Origin: Dugong dugon
Taxonomy: Eukaryota > Chordata > Mammalia > Sirenia > Dugongidae
Assembly: GCA_030035585.1 (NCBI GenBank)
Contig: CM057462.1
Location: forward strand, 61,662,734-61,726,733
DNA length: 64,000 nucleotides
Reading direction: 5' to 3'
The position numbers and the translations under genes are program-made. Below, one piece after another: positions 53,655-63,929 of the stretch; position 1 is the stretch's first letter; each line of letters begins with the position of its first letter. A model generated the notes under the pieces. That model did no database searches. It was not told the origin of the DNA and saw only the letters and a list, made by a program, of their open reading frames with translations.

Positions 53655-53800
53655 AACTTGATTTTTAATTCAACAGATTTTTAAAAACATGTAGATGGTA
53701 CCACGCCCTGTGCTAACTCCTGGAAGCCCAGAAAGCTCATGGCCTGGAAGAAGAGATGGCACATAAACAGTCATTTGTAGTGAAATGCTGAGACAGATCT
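53655..53800 (-). repeat. L2 LINE fragment, reverse
   Basis: 'accacgccctgtgctaactc', 'gaaagctcatggcctggaag'. Short and diverged. Confidence 0.55.
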
Positions 53801-54228
53801 ATCCACGGTACTGCAGAAACACTAGAGGTGACTTGGAGCTGGGCAGGAGCACCCCTCAATGCCAGAGACTTCATGCTGGGGGTGCTAAGCATGGATGGAG
53901 GATCCCTGCTGTCAAGGATCTTCTGTCTGGTGCTTTGGATATAGCCAGAACTCAACAGATGCTTGTGGAATCTCAAGTTAAGTAGAAGAACTTTCTGATT
54001 GTCTTTTCTGAGGGATTCTCTGCCTGCTATTCCCACTCCCCATTAGGAGATAATAAAGAGCTGACAGTGAATCACAGGCAGACGAGCACTGGCGGGCTCT
54101 TTCGAGCTGGATGTCAGATGGGTTAAGTGACTTGCCAAGGTCACTCTCTCTTATGAGGCCGGGCTAAGAAACGTCTTGAGGCTTGGGTGTTTGGAAAGAA
54201 AGTGGAGAGAAAACAGGTCATGCTGGGT

Positions 54229-54410
54229 ACGAGCTCGGGCTCTGGACTCAAACAGTCCTGGATGTGAGTGGCAGCTCTGATGCTTGCTAGCTGGGTCACA
54301 GTGAACAGGGCACGTCACTGCTTGGAGCCTCAGTTTCATCATTGCTAATTTATCACTCCGTAGAGTTGTTGTGAGATTTACATAAAATTAAATGAGATGA
54401 CACCTGCACC
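54229..54410 (+). repeat. MIR
   Basis: 'gagctcgggctctggactca', 'ttggagcctcagtttcatca', 'gtagagttgttgtgagattt'. Confidence 0.9.
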
Positions 54411-55714
54411 ACTTGGTTCAAGGTGGGTAAATGGTAGTCTTTATTTTACTAACTAATCCAGAAATACTCCTCTTCTGCCACTGGAGTACTACTCAGGGCT
54501 GTGTCTGTCCCCAGGGCTGACTAAGGATGAAGCAGGATCTGGGAAGTGGTCAGAGCCCTATGTGGCTCTCATCTCCTTCCCTCCACTCCCTGCACTTGCA
54601 CAGGCCATACCTGCCACCAACTATAGCCCAGTAGCTCCCTTTGGGCATGTATTCCATACACCTTCATATAGCCACGTGAGGACCCATCTATCTTCCTCAT
54701 GGATACAGAGACTGCTAAGACCAGGGACTGGGTTTTATGCAGCCACTTATCACTCAGCTCTCAGCATGGATGAGGCCCAAAAGAAAGGTTCAGAGTGTGT
54801 TTGCTGGGTTTGTTTGGCCATATGTGCTAAGTGTATGCTTCCGGCCCCTACAAAAGACACTTGGAATTGAGATACAAGTGATAACCCCTTGTCAGCAAGA
54901 GTTTTCTGGAGGAGGGGCCCCAGCTTGCACTTGGGAGCTTGGGCAGGGTTGGGTCAAGCAGGTCAGACCCAGAAAATTCATGGTGGGAGAATGGTGGTGT
55001 AAATCCAGCTGGGCAGAGCATGTCGGCAGGTGCCTCTAATCAGAGAGTCCAGCCTTCAACCGGCAGCTCAGAGCCTCAGGCCCCAGGGTCCATTTCTTCC
55101 CTCTGCCCTGGGGTCAGTGGTCAAGTGGACGGGGGCTAATGGCCGTCTGCAGAGCCAGATTAATGCATGTGAGGGCCCTAAGTACTGATAATCTGTGGTG
55201 CCTCTTCCTCTGCTTGCTCACACATTCAAATGGGATATGGGAGTTATATAAATAGTATACTCCCAAGAGACCTGCTGAGATAAGGAGTTTCAATTACACG
55301 GGAGGGAACTATAGGACACAGATGTCAACGAAGGTATTGAAGTGGTAGGGGCCTCATAGCTTAAACAACCTTGTGCGTGGGCACCCTCGTAACCCTGGGT
55401 GAACTTTATTTCCGGCCAGCACAGTCTCACGCACTGGAGCTGGTATCAACTTCATTTAGTGCCCTGCCACTGCCCTTCCACTGTGGCGCTCACTTTTCCT
55501 TGTGTCCTGTCTGCTTGGCATCTATGGGTCTTTGCTCTGGACAACTGGTGCCCCATCTTGTCGATGCCCTGAGCATGTGCTTACCTTGCTTATTGGGTAA
55601 TCCGTCCCTGGCTGTATGTGAGAACAGACAGATGTGTACAGATGTCTTCGTGTGTGAGTGTACATAGAGATGAGTATGTGGAGCTGTTGTGGGGCAGAGG
55701 TGAGGATGATAATA

Positions 55715-55860
55715 ATAAGAGGTAACCTTTAGTAGGCACTCGCTGTCTCCAGGTGCTTGCATAATTATGTCATTGAATCCCCACAGTCACACTATGACCT
55801 GGGCACGGTTATTATCCCTTTATTATCCCAACAAGCAGTAGAGGTAAGATTTAACCCAGG
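55715..55860 (-). repeat. MIR
   Basis: 'ctttagtaggcactcgctgt', 'attgaatccccacagtcaca', 'gtaagatttaacccagg'. Confidence 0.75.
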
Positions 55861-55914
55861 CGGCTTGGCCCCAGCATGTACACACTGACACTAGGCTGTT
55901 CTGTAAGCTCCACC

Positions 55915-56220
55915 TGTGAGTGTGCAAGCATGAGAGTGGGCATGTCTGCTGCAGATGGGAATGTGTGCGTGTAAGAGGGCAGGCCGAGTGTGAGTGTGGC
56001 TATGGGTATGTGAGGGCAGGTGGCCGTGCCGATGCTAAGGTGGGTGCTAAGTGCAGCTTGAGTACACATGCTGCTGAGGGTGAAGGTGTGAGTGTGGAGG
56101 AAGGTGGGAGGTAGGTGTGAGTTGGGCTGGGGGCTGAGTGAGTTGTGTGGACTGGTGTGCATGGGGTGTGAGTCTGAGCACAGGGAGTGAGGGGTAGTGT
56201 GAGTGGATAAAGAAGTGGAG
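55915..56220. repeat. GT/GA-rich low-complexity tract
   Basis: Degenerate 'gtgtgag/gtgggcat' runs over 300 bp, ending about 110 bp from the exon 3 donor. In GRIK3 RNA this is C/A-rich. Confidence 0.8.
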
Positions 56221-56333
56221 GGACACAGTCTTTTCCCCAGGTCACAGCTGTACTGGGCAAGCAGACAAGGGCCTGATCCTGGGGCTCTGCCTCCTCGTCT
56301 CCTTCCCCAGCCCAGCCAGGCCTGGCCACTCAC

Positions 56334-56591
56334 CTGTACTGTCGTCATAGACCACGGTGGCCGACCGCCACTTGAGGTACTGGACCAGGTCGAGGATGGC
56401 GTGGCTGAGGGAGGCGTAGTCGGGGTAGAGGTTCACGTAGAAGGTGTCCTTGTTGTCCAGCGGGTGGTGCTTCCAGCGCAGCTGGATGTGGGGCACCTCC
56501 AGGGCATTGCAGATGGACTGGACAGCGTTGGTGCAGGAGCCCTGCGACGGCCCGAAGATCGCCACCACGCCCAGGGCCAGCTGGTCACAGG
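56334..56591 (-). CDS. GRIK3: GRIK3 exon 3: amino-terminal domain, first half
   Basis: A 258-nt exon, entering with 2 nt of a split Ala codon and leaving with 1 nt of a split Gly codon (both junctions phase 1). Acceptor 'CTGTTGCAG', donor 'GTGAGTGG'. Encodes '[19 protein letters not shown]', '[20 protein letters not shown]' and '[18 protein letters not shown]', the early strands and helices of the LIVBP-like amino-terminal domain. The 'GPSQG' loop and the cysteines in 'SCTN' and 'SICN' are family hallmarks. The frame and split codons join exactly with exon 4. Confidence 0.97.
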
Positions 56592-56749
56592 CTGCAACAG
56601 AGGGAAGGGTAACACAGGGGTCAGCTCTGGGCCTGATCAGGCAGCTGCGGGACTGGGTGTGGTGGGGTGGGAGCAGAGATTTTGCTGATCCCGTTGTAGA
56701 GACATTTCCAATAGGTGGGAAGAACAGCAACTGGAAACTGCTGAGGCTG

Positions 56750-56814
56750 CAATCCCTCTGAGTCTCGGTTTCCTCATCTGAAAAATGGGGATTCTAATAT
56801 GTCTCTCTCACCCT
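56750..56814 (+). repeat. MIR, first part, split by RTE-derived element
   Basis: 'tctgagtctcggtttcctca', 'tctgaaaaatggggattcta'. Confidence 0.85.
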
Positions 56815-57092
56815 TCCAAAAACTAGCCAATGAAAACCTTACAGATCTTACACAATACAATACTGTCCCATAAAGTGCTGGAAGATGGAACACACTACAC
56901 AATAGCTGCGACAATGGAAACATGTCTTTGTATGTGCACACGTATCAGCTCGCAGATCTGAGCACATGTGCAGGCGTGGGCATGCATGTGCACATGTCTT
57001 TGTCAGAGTGTCCTTAGGACCAAGCAATGTTTCATTGTGTTACACATACGGTCACCATGAGTCAGAGCCAACTTGGGGGCAACTAACAATAA
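56815..57092 (+). mobile_element. RTE-derived non-autonomous element, 5' truncated and rearranged
   Basis: 'actagccaatgaaaacctta', 'aaagtgctggaagatggaac', then about 90 bp of foreign CA/TG-rich sequence (56925-57010), then 'accaagcaatgtttcattgt', 'gtcaccatgagtcagagcca' and 'gcaactaacaataata'. Confidence 0.8.
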
Positions 57093-57185
57093 TAGTCCCT
57101 ACCTTATATGATTGGAGGAAGGTCGAAGGAGATAAAGCATGTGAGACCCTCAGCACAGTGGCTGGTCTAAAGAAGCACTGTGACA
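57093..57185 (+). repeat. MIR, second part
   Basis: 'agtccctaccttatatgatt', 'cctcagcacagtggctggtc' complete the split MIR. Confidence 0.8.
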
Positions 57186-57279
57186 TAGAAATGATTATTA
57201 TTTTTGATGTTATCATCGTCATGATGAGCGTCATCAGCTCTGTACCAGGCCCCGTCTGGGGTGGGAACTGGAGAAACAA

Positions 57280-57960
57280 AGAGGAGTCAAACTTCTACTC
57301 GCTGATGACTCTAAAATCTTCAGCGCTGACCTGCTCCCTAAAATCCATCTGGTACATCTTACCTGTCACCCAGCACCAACCATGGGGATGTCTAAAACAC
57401 TTCTCAGACCTAAGGTGTCCAAAACATAACTCCATCTTCTTCTCCCAGCCTTTTCCAACTCCGAAAGCAGCAACTCCATTGCTCCAGTGCCTCACTCTAG
57501 AAACCGTGGATGTTTCCTTAACTCATCTTGTTCTCTCACATCCCACATCCCAATCCATAAGCAATTCCTGTTCTTTACCTTCTAAATGTGTCAGAACATG
57601 ACCACTTCTCACCACCACCACCACTATCACCCTGGTTCAAGCCCCCATCACCTTTCATCTGAATGACTGCAGAAGCATCTGCACTGGTTTTCCCGCTTGC
57701 TCGGTTATCCTCCCGACTGTCTATTCTGTACTCAGCAGCCAGAGTGAGCCTTTAGAATGTAAGAGAGATTATGCCACTCCTTTGCTCAAAATCCTCCAAA
57801 GGATCCATCTCACCCAGTGTAAAAGCCAAGGTCCCTACGATGGACTGTACTCTCACTGCCCGTTCATGCTCTTCTTCTGCTGAATAGGTGTGTTGAGTGT
57901 CTTCCCCTACCACTTTGTCCACCTTAAGAGTAGGTGCTGAGGGAAGAGACCACATGTGAG
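57280..57960 (+). repeat. L2 LINE region
   Basis: 'ctcgctgatgactctaaaat', 'gaaaccgtggatgtttcctt', 'tactcagcagccagagtgag', 'cctttgctcaaaatcctcca'. One of the longest L2 stretches here. Confidence 0.85.
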
Positions 57961-58440
57961 TCTCTCTGTACCCATGGTGGCAGGATACCAACATGGAGGT
58001 GATGGTGACAGTGTGTGAGCAACAGTCACCCAGGCCTGGTCACTCTCTCCTCTCCAAGCCTGAAGACAGGGGCACCCTATAAAATTTTCTATAGGTTTCT
58101 CTCAGGCTCTACAATCCACCTCTGTTATGAACCTTCTGCTGTCCCACCTCCTGTCTCTCCTCTCTCTCTTTTTTTCCTGGGGCCTTCAGAATGATGACGT
58201 GGTTGATTTACTAGTGTGTCTCATTCCTCCCCATCACCACCCCCAAGATCTGCCTCTTGGATTTCTACTTTTAATCTATGCCTTGAAGCAGGCAGGCAAA
58301 TGATGCCCTGCCACTCCTACCCTCACCCAGCCCAACCTCTTAGGTCTTGTCCCCCTGCCCAGGTCCATGGTCTGGGTATCCTACTTCACTGAGGTCAGGG
58401 AAAAGTGGACAAAACACAAATTATGATGATGCAGAGGATT

Positions 58441-58597
58441 CAGAGCCCTGGTGGTACAGTGGTTAAGAGCTCGGCTGCTAACCAAAAGGTTGTCAGTTTG
58501 AATCCACCAGCCACTTCTTGGAAACCCTACGGGCCAGTTATACTCTGTCCCATAGGGTCACTATGAGTACAAATTGAATTGACAGCAATGGGTTTTT
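58441..58597 (+). repeat. AfroSINE, short-body subtype
   Basis: 'agagccctggtggtacagtg', 'gctaaccaaaaggttgtcag', 'cttggaaaccctacgggcca', ending 'gacagcaatgggttttt'. Close to what the consensus should be. Confidence 0.96.
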
Positions 58598-58599
58598 GT

Positions 58600-59150
58600 T
58601 GTTACTGTTACAAGATTTGTAAAAGTGATCTTAAAGGAAGTGATAATGATTCTGACATTGATTGTGAGGATAATGATAAAGGTCCAACTGTAATGACAGT
58701 TGCAATGGTAAAGACCACACTGTGATACTGTTAATGACAGTGGTGATGGCACTGATGAGGGTGGAACTGATGATAATGTTAATGGGGTGACAGTAATGGC
58801 GGTATGGTGCTGGTGATTTTGGCATTGATGAAACTGGGGATGATGCAGATGTTGATGTCATGACAGTGACGGTGATGATGATGATGAAAGTAGGGATGGT
58901 GATGGTGGCATTGATGTTGCTAGCTCTGGAGGTGATACTTATGTTTATGGCGATGACCGTAATGGTGGGCCAGTGGTGGTGATGTTGGTGCTGATGAGAT
59001 TGGGGATGATGAAGATGTTGACATCATGGCAATAATGGTGATGATGATAGTAGAGATGGTGTTGGTGGTGTTGATGTTACTAGGAGTTGACAGTCATTGT
59101 GATGGTGCGTTGGTGTTGATGGTGGTGACAGTGGTGATATGATGATGATG
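58600..59150. repeat. Degenerate TGA/TGG-rich minisatellite-like tract
   Basis: About 550 bp dominated by 'gatgatgatgatg', 'ggtgatggtggcattgatg' and related trinucleotides. A longer period is suggested by recurring 'gatg..gttgatgt.atgacag/atggcaa' blocks at about 58845, 58900 and 59010. Confidence 0.85.
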
Positions 59151-59159
59151 GGTTTCGTC

Positions 59160-59607
59160 CTGTCAGAGATGCAGTGATTAGACCTCACCACTGAACTGGA
59201 CCATTTTGAATCGATAATCACATGGCGTACTATGCCAGGAATGACAAATTGAAGAGGAATGGCGTTGCGTTCATTGTCAAAAAGAACATTTCAAGATCTA
59301 TCCTGAAGTACAATGCTGTCAGTGATAGGATAATATCCATACATGTACAGCGATGACCGGACATGTTATCAGGAGGGATCAGTTCCTGGAGAAGGACATC
59401 ATGCTTGGTAAAGCACAGGGTCAGTGAAAAAGAGGAAGACCCTCAACGTGACGGACTGACACAGTAGCTGCAACAACGGGCTCAAGCATAACAACGATTG
59501 TGAGCATGGCACAGGACTGGGCAGTGTTTCGTTCTGTTGTGTACAGGGTCACTATGAGTCAGAACTGACTCGACGGCACCTAACATGAACAACAACAACA
59601 CTGTGTG
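59160..59607 (+). mobile_element. RTE LINE with endonuclease-region remnant joined to its 3' end
   Basis: One frame near 59245-59350 reads 'KLKRNGVAFIVKKN' and 'AVSDRIISIHV', matching the RTE-clade endonuclease motif order. Shortly afterwards ('gacatgttatcaggaggga' near 59360) the sequence jumps to the 3' terminal region, ending 'agaactgactcgacggcacc' and 'aacaacaacaac'. Most of the ORF, including the reverse transcriptase, is missing. Not functional. Confidence 0.85.
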
Positions 59608-59834
59608 ACAGGAGCCATCAATCCTGCCCTTCACCTATTTCTTCTCCTTGGCCACTTTCCATATCCCTTTTCCTGTCCCCTCCATGTTCCTTCCACTTTC
59701 TGAGGCTCTTCTAGACTGGAAGAACTCTGCTGCCCCAAAGAGACCACCGTGGGGGTTATAGCAGCTGCAGCAGTAGTAACGGCTTTATCTCCAGAAGTTT
59801 CCAGGACAGCAGCCCAGCCCTTGTTCTGGCAGCC

Positions 59835-60230
59835 TTGAGCATACACTGCAGTAATTACGTTATTCGTGGCTTCAATTTTGAATCCATTTTCTGGTCATTT
59901 TACAGTAACTCAGTGGTTCACAGTCATTGCGGGAGTCCACAGCCTGAGTGCAGTCTCCCCCCTCCGCTTTCCAAGGCAATTGTAGTTATAGCAAAAATTA
60001 TCCCAATCAATTTGTGTCTTAAAAGGAATTGAGCAGCCCAGAGAATAAGTGAAGGCAGAGGAGCCTGGGGAGTGCTGGGTCGATTCCAGACCCACTCCCG
60101 TCAGGCTTGGAAGAAAACACAGATGCTCTCTGGGCTGCCGGCTCAGGCACCGCCTGGCAGTCACTCATATTTTAATTTTCCACAAAACATTTAAAAATAA
60201 AGACAATAAGTGAAAGTCCCTTTTAATGGG
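59835..60230. other. Repeat-free block, candidate conserved element
   Basis: 'gcagtaattacgttattcgt', 'ggtcattttacagtaactca', 'ggcaattgtagttatagcaa', 'aattatcccaatcaatttgt', 'actcatattttaattttcca'. Texture like the blocks in introns 5 and 9. Untested. Confidence 0.38.
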
Positions 60231-60501
60231 TAAAGGCCTCCTGGGCCTCATGTGGAGGGAAGGGCTAATCCAACCAGAGCTGCCAGGGCAGGTGGTGCCA
60301 GTCTCGAGCCTCTGCACCTTCTCACCCCACATGGCCAGCGGGGTGGCTAGAGAAGCCAGCTGGTTGGGAGGGAGCAGTGATGTGAACCTCTGCGTAGGGA
60401 AACTGAACTGTCACTGGATTAATTAGAATAAGACCCACGACCACTTCCCTGGAGAGTCCTAAAGATTCCTCCAATGAATGCAGTTTAGGATACATACACA
60501 G

Positions 60502-60528
60502 ACACACACACACACACACACACACACA
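60502..60528. repeat. (AC)13 microsatellite
   Basis: Twenty-seven uninterrupted alternating bases. Confidence 0.98.
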
Positions 60529-60704
60529 AGATCATGGGAACATGATGTTCTCCAAGGGATGATGAGAGTCATCGGTGCCCAGTAGGGAGTGTGACCCAAT
60601 AGCAGAAATGCCTCCTGGGTCAGATAGTGGTGCTTCCAAGCACAGCAGGCTCTGTCTCAGAGCACACACTGGGGAAGAGTGATGGCACAGAGGAACCCCT
60701 TCAG

Positions 60705-60734
60705 TTTCTTTTTTTAACTGAGGTATAACAAATT
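60705..60734 (-). repeat. L1 3' UTR piece, reverse, left of RTE insertion
   Basis: 'tttttttaactgaggtataa' is the usual reverse start of an old L1M 3' UTR; it continues after the RTE-derived element. Confidence 0.65.
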
Positions 60735-61195
60735 TCACCCTCCATCTGTCAGTTTTTTCATACTATGGTGGCTCACATGTTCCTGTGATGCTGGAAGCTA
60801 TGCCACTGGTAATTAAATATCAGCAGGGTCACCAATGGTGGACAGGTTTCAGCAGAGCTTCCAGACAAAGAAAGACTAGGACGAAAATATCTACTTCCAA
60901 AAATTTGTCAATGAAAACCTTATTGATCACAATACAGCATTGTCCCGTTCGCTTGCTTTGGGCTTGTAATCAGGAGGGATCAATCACTAGAGAAGGACAT
61001 AATGTTCAGCAAAAGCAGAGGGTCAACAAGGGCATGAGAGACCCTCAGTGAGATGGACTGGCACAACAGCCACAACAATGGACTTGAACTTGCTGACGAT
61101 TAAGAGGATGAGGCAGGACCAGGCAAGATTTCGTTCTGTTGTACATAAGGTCACCATAGGTCAGAATCAACTCGATGGCAGCTAACAACAACATA
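60735..61195 (+). mobile_element. RTE-derived non-autonomous element, near full length, inside L1
   Basis: 'caccctccatctgtcagttt', 'ggaagctatgccactggtaa', 'gcagagcttccagacaaaga', then 'taatcaggagggatcaatca', 'gtcagaatcaactcgatggc' and tail 'agctaacaacaaca'. It splices the body seen at 51087 to the 3' RTE region seen at 59360. Confidence 0.88.
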
Positions 61196-61628
61196 AACAC
61201 CATACAATAAAGTACACTAATCTTAAGTATGTAACTTTTAAGAATTTTTACACATAACTGTTTTCACGCAACCGCTACCTGGATCAAGATATAGAACATG
61301 TCTAACACCTAAGAAGGCTCTCTCTTGTCCCTTTCTAGTCAAAAGCCACTGCACACTACCCCCTCCGCCAGTCACTATGCCTATGAGATCCAACCATGTT
61401 GATGTGAAGCAGAAGTTTGTTCTCTTTTTTATTATTGATTAGAATTCCATTGTATATGTCAATCTATCTATTCTTCTGTGGATGGACCCTTAACTTAGCT
61501 CCAAGTGTCGGCTATTATCAATAAGGTGGCTAGGGACATTCTCACAGGCACATGTATAGCTTAGTAGATACTGCCAAACAGTTTTCCCGAGAGGTTGAAT
61601 TAGTTTTCACTTCCACCAACATTATGTA
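61196..61628 (-). repeat. L1 LINE 3' region, reverse orientation
   Basis: 'caataaagtacactaatctt', 'ccattgtatatgtcaatcta', 'cggctattatcaataaggtg', 'ccaaacagttttcccgagag' are the reverse complement of the L1 3' half. Confidence 0.8.
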
Positions 61629-61629
61629 G

Positions 61630-62279
61630 AAAAAATAAACCTCAACCCTGATCTCATACCATACACAGAAAATCAAGCTGAGATAGATCGGAGGCCTAAC
61701 TGTGAAAGACAAGACAACAGACCTTCTAGAAGAACACATAGGAGAATATCTTCATGACCTTAGGGTAGGCAAAGACTTCTTAAACGAACACAAAGGTCAT
61801 TAACCATAAAGGAAAAAAAAAAATTTGATATGTTGGACTTGAAGAACTTAGCTCCTTGAAAGATACTACTAAAGAGAGTAAAAAAGGCATATCCAACAAA
61901 GGGCTCTTATCCAGAACACGTAAGAGACTCCTACAAATCAACCAGAACATGACAAGCAACTCAATGTAAAAAAGTGGTTGAAAGGCTCAAAAGGCACTCC
62001 AGGAAAGAGACTATTCAAATCACCTATTAGCATATGAAAAGGTTCTCACCGTCTCTAGTCATCATGGAAATACAAAATAAAATCCTGATGAGATACACAC
62101 TACATAAGCCACCAGAATGGCCAGGATTGATAAACGGACTTCACCTGTGTTGGTGAAGACGTAGAGCAACTGCAACTCTCATACATTGCTGGTAAGAGTG
62201 CAAATTGGTACAACCTTGGGAAACTGTTGGACTGAACACCCTACGACCCCAACGCCACTCCTAAGCACACGTTGTTATC
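61630..62279 (+). repeat. L1 LINE 3' region, forward, first part
   Basis: 'agacaacagaccttctagaa', 'acaaagggctcttatccaga', 'ggttctcaccgtctctagtc', 'gaatggccaggattgataaa', 'ggtaagagtgcaaattggta' in L1 sense order. Multiple stops, dead copy. Confidence 0.88.
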
Positions 62280-62455
62280 GTGGTTGTTGTGAACTGCCAT
62301 TGAGTCAGCCCCTGATTCATGGTGACCGCATATGTTATCGAGTAGAACTGCTCCATAGGGTTTTTTGGGATGTAATCTTTACAGAAACAGTTCGCCAGTC
62401 CTCTCTTCTGGGGAGCTGCTATTAGGTTAGTAGCTGATTGCAAATTGCTTGTGCC
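62280..62455 (-). repeat. AfroSINE inserted in L1
   Basis: Reverse: 'gaactgccattgagtcagcc', 'catagggttttttgggatgt', 'cttctggggagctgctatta'. The head end is diverged. Confidence 0.85.
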
Positions 62456-62960
62456 AACAAAGATGTGTACATATGTGCACCACAGGCATCTACAAGAATG
62501 TTCATGGCAACACTATTTGTAATAGCCCCAAAAGGAAAGAACTCAAACGTCCAACAACAGTGCAACAGATTTTTAAAAACTGTGGTGTATTCATGTAATG
62601 GAACACTATACAACAATGACGATCAGTGGATTACTGCTATATTCAACATCATAGATGAATCTCACAGGTAACCTGTAGAGTGAAAGAAGCAAGACTCACA
62701 AAAGTACAAGCTGGTTGATTCTATTTACGTAAAGTCCGATAACAGGCAAAAACCAGTGTATGATGATCATGGTCTCAACAATGGCTACCTCTGTCAGGTA
62801 ATGATTAGGAGGAGGCACAAGGGAGGTTTCTGGATTGCTTGCAGTGTTCTATACCTTGATTTGGGTGGTAGTTACATAGGTGTGTTCACTTTGTAAAAAT
62901 TCATTGAGTCCTTCCCTTATGATTGCTGCATTTTTCCTTACGTATGCTATAATTTAAAAA
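62456..62960 (+). repeat. L1 LINE 3' region, second part and 3' UTR
   Basis: 'gttcatggcaacactatttg', 'gtaatagccccaaaaggaaa', 'gtaatggaacactatacaac', 'tgtgttcactttgtaaaaat' continue the L1 from 61630. Confidence 0.88.
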
Positions 62961-63689
62961 AGTTTAGAAAAAAAATTTCCATTTTTCTTGAGCTAGCTTG
63001 CATGCATTACTATTCCTTATAACCAAACACCTCTTGACCAAGCCAAGACTCCAATCTCCCTTGCCTGCACTATCTCCTGTAACTCCTGGACCAACACCTG
63101 TTGCTTTTGTCACACTAAATAGAAGTCCCACGCCGGCCTTGCCTACCTGAAGCTCCCCAACCCCTGGCACACACTGTGTAATTGGCCTCTGCAACATAAC
63201 TTTCTTAAAATGCTGTCTTGACACAGTTTTGAAGCCCCTTCTTGAGCAGCTCATTAAGTCCACTCTCCCACCTCTCCCCTTTATCAGGTTCTCACACTCC
63301 TGGGCCACTATGCACCCATCGTTTAATTGCCCCAGGGTCAGGTGCCCAGCAACTAGGGACAGCCCTTATGAGCCCGGAGCCCGCAGAATTATTCAAAACG
63401 CCCAATCCCCAGGAAATCCGTGAAATCTAGCTAACCCACTGCCATTCATATGCCATCTCCTACAATTTCAACATGTTGCCATGTCCCTGAGTGTAAGCCC
63501 CTGTGTGTCCTGCATCATGGCGTGCTGTCCCTCCCTGTCTCCGGGAACTGTGAGTATAAAAAGCCTGGTTACTTTTCATGGCTGCCCTGACTCCTCTTTC
63601 CTGTGTGGCGCCTGACTTGCCATCCCACAAATCTGTTAGAATAGCCTCCTCCGAATAACTTCTGCTTTCCATTCCACCTTCTGCCTTAC

Positions 63690-63910
63690 CCTATGCCTTG
63701 TTCTTTCTCACCATTCTTCAAAACTCAGCTCAAACCTCTTCTTCTCCAGGAAGCCCTCCTGCTTGTGCCACACCACTCGTGTGGCTCTTTCTCACCTTCC
63801 ATGTGTTCTTGCTATGGGTACTATGACCTACCTTCCTATCCCACTGGGCGTGGCCTCCTGAGAGACAGGTCCTTGTCTCTGCAGGGATCATAAGGAGTGA
63901 TTCTTGGTAG
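63690..63910 (+). repeat. L2 LINE 3' fragment
   Basis: 'aaaactcagctcaaacctct', 'caggaagccctcctgcttgt', 'ctgagagacaggtccttgtc'. Confidence 0.75.
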
Positions 63911-63929
63911 GAAGGTTTGAGACACTAGG

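Larger units (their letters stand above)
48041..56333 (-). other. GRIK3: Intron 3
   Basis: 8293 bp. Holds a CA/TG-rich tract (48060-48420), L2 (48620, 53030, 53655), LTR-like ancient repeats (49300, 51480, 52000), an RTE-derived element (51087), MIRs (50680, 54229, 55715), CT/AT and GT-rich low-complexity sequence (52094, 55915) and a perfect 21-bp duplication (53585). Unassigned: about 49000-49290, 49860-50670, 52560-53020, 54430-55150; 55150-55380 looks repeat-like ('gagggccctaagtactg') but was not classified. Confidence 0.85.

Noticed and set aside
61196..62960. Single L1 with 5' inversion
   Set aside because: The two opposed L1 pieces cover overlapping parts of the L1 3' region, so they are better explained as separate insertions than as one twin-primed copy.
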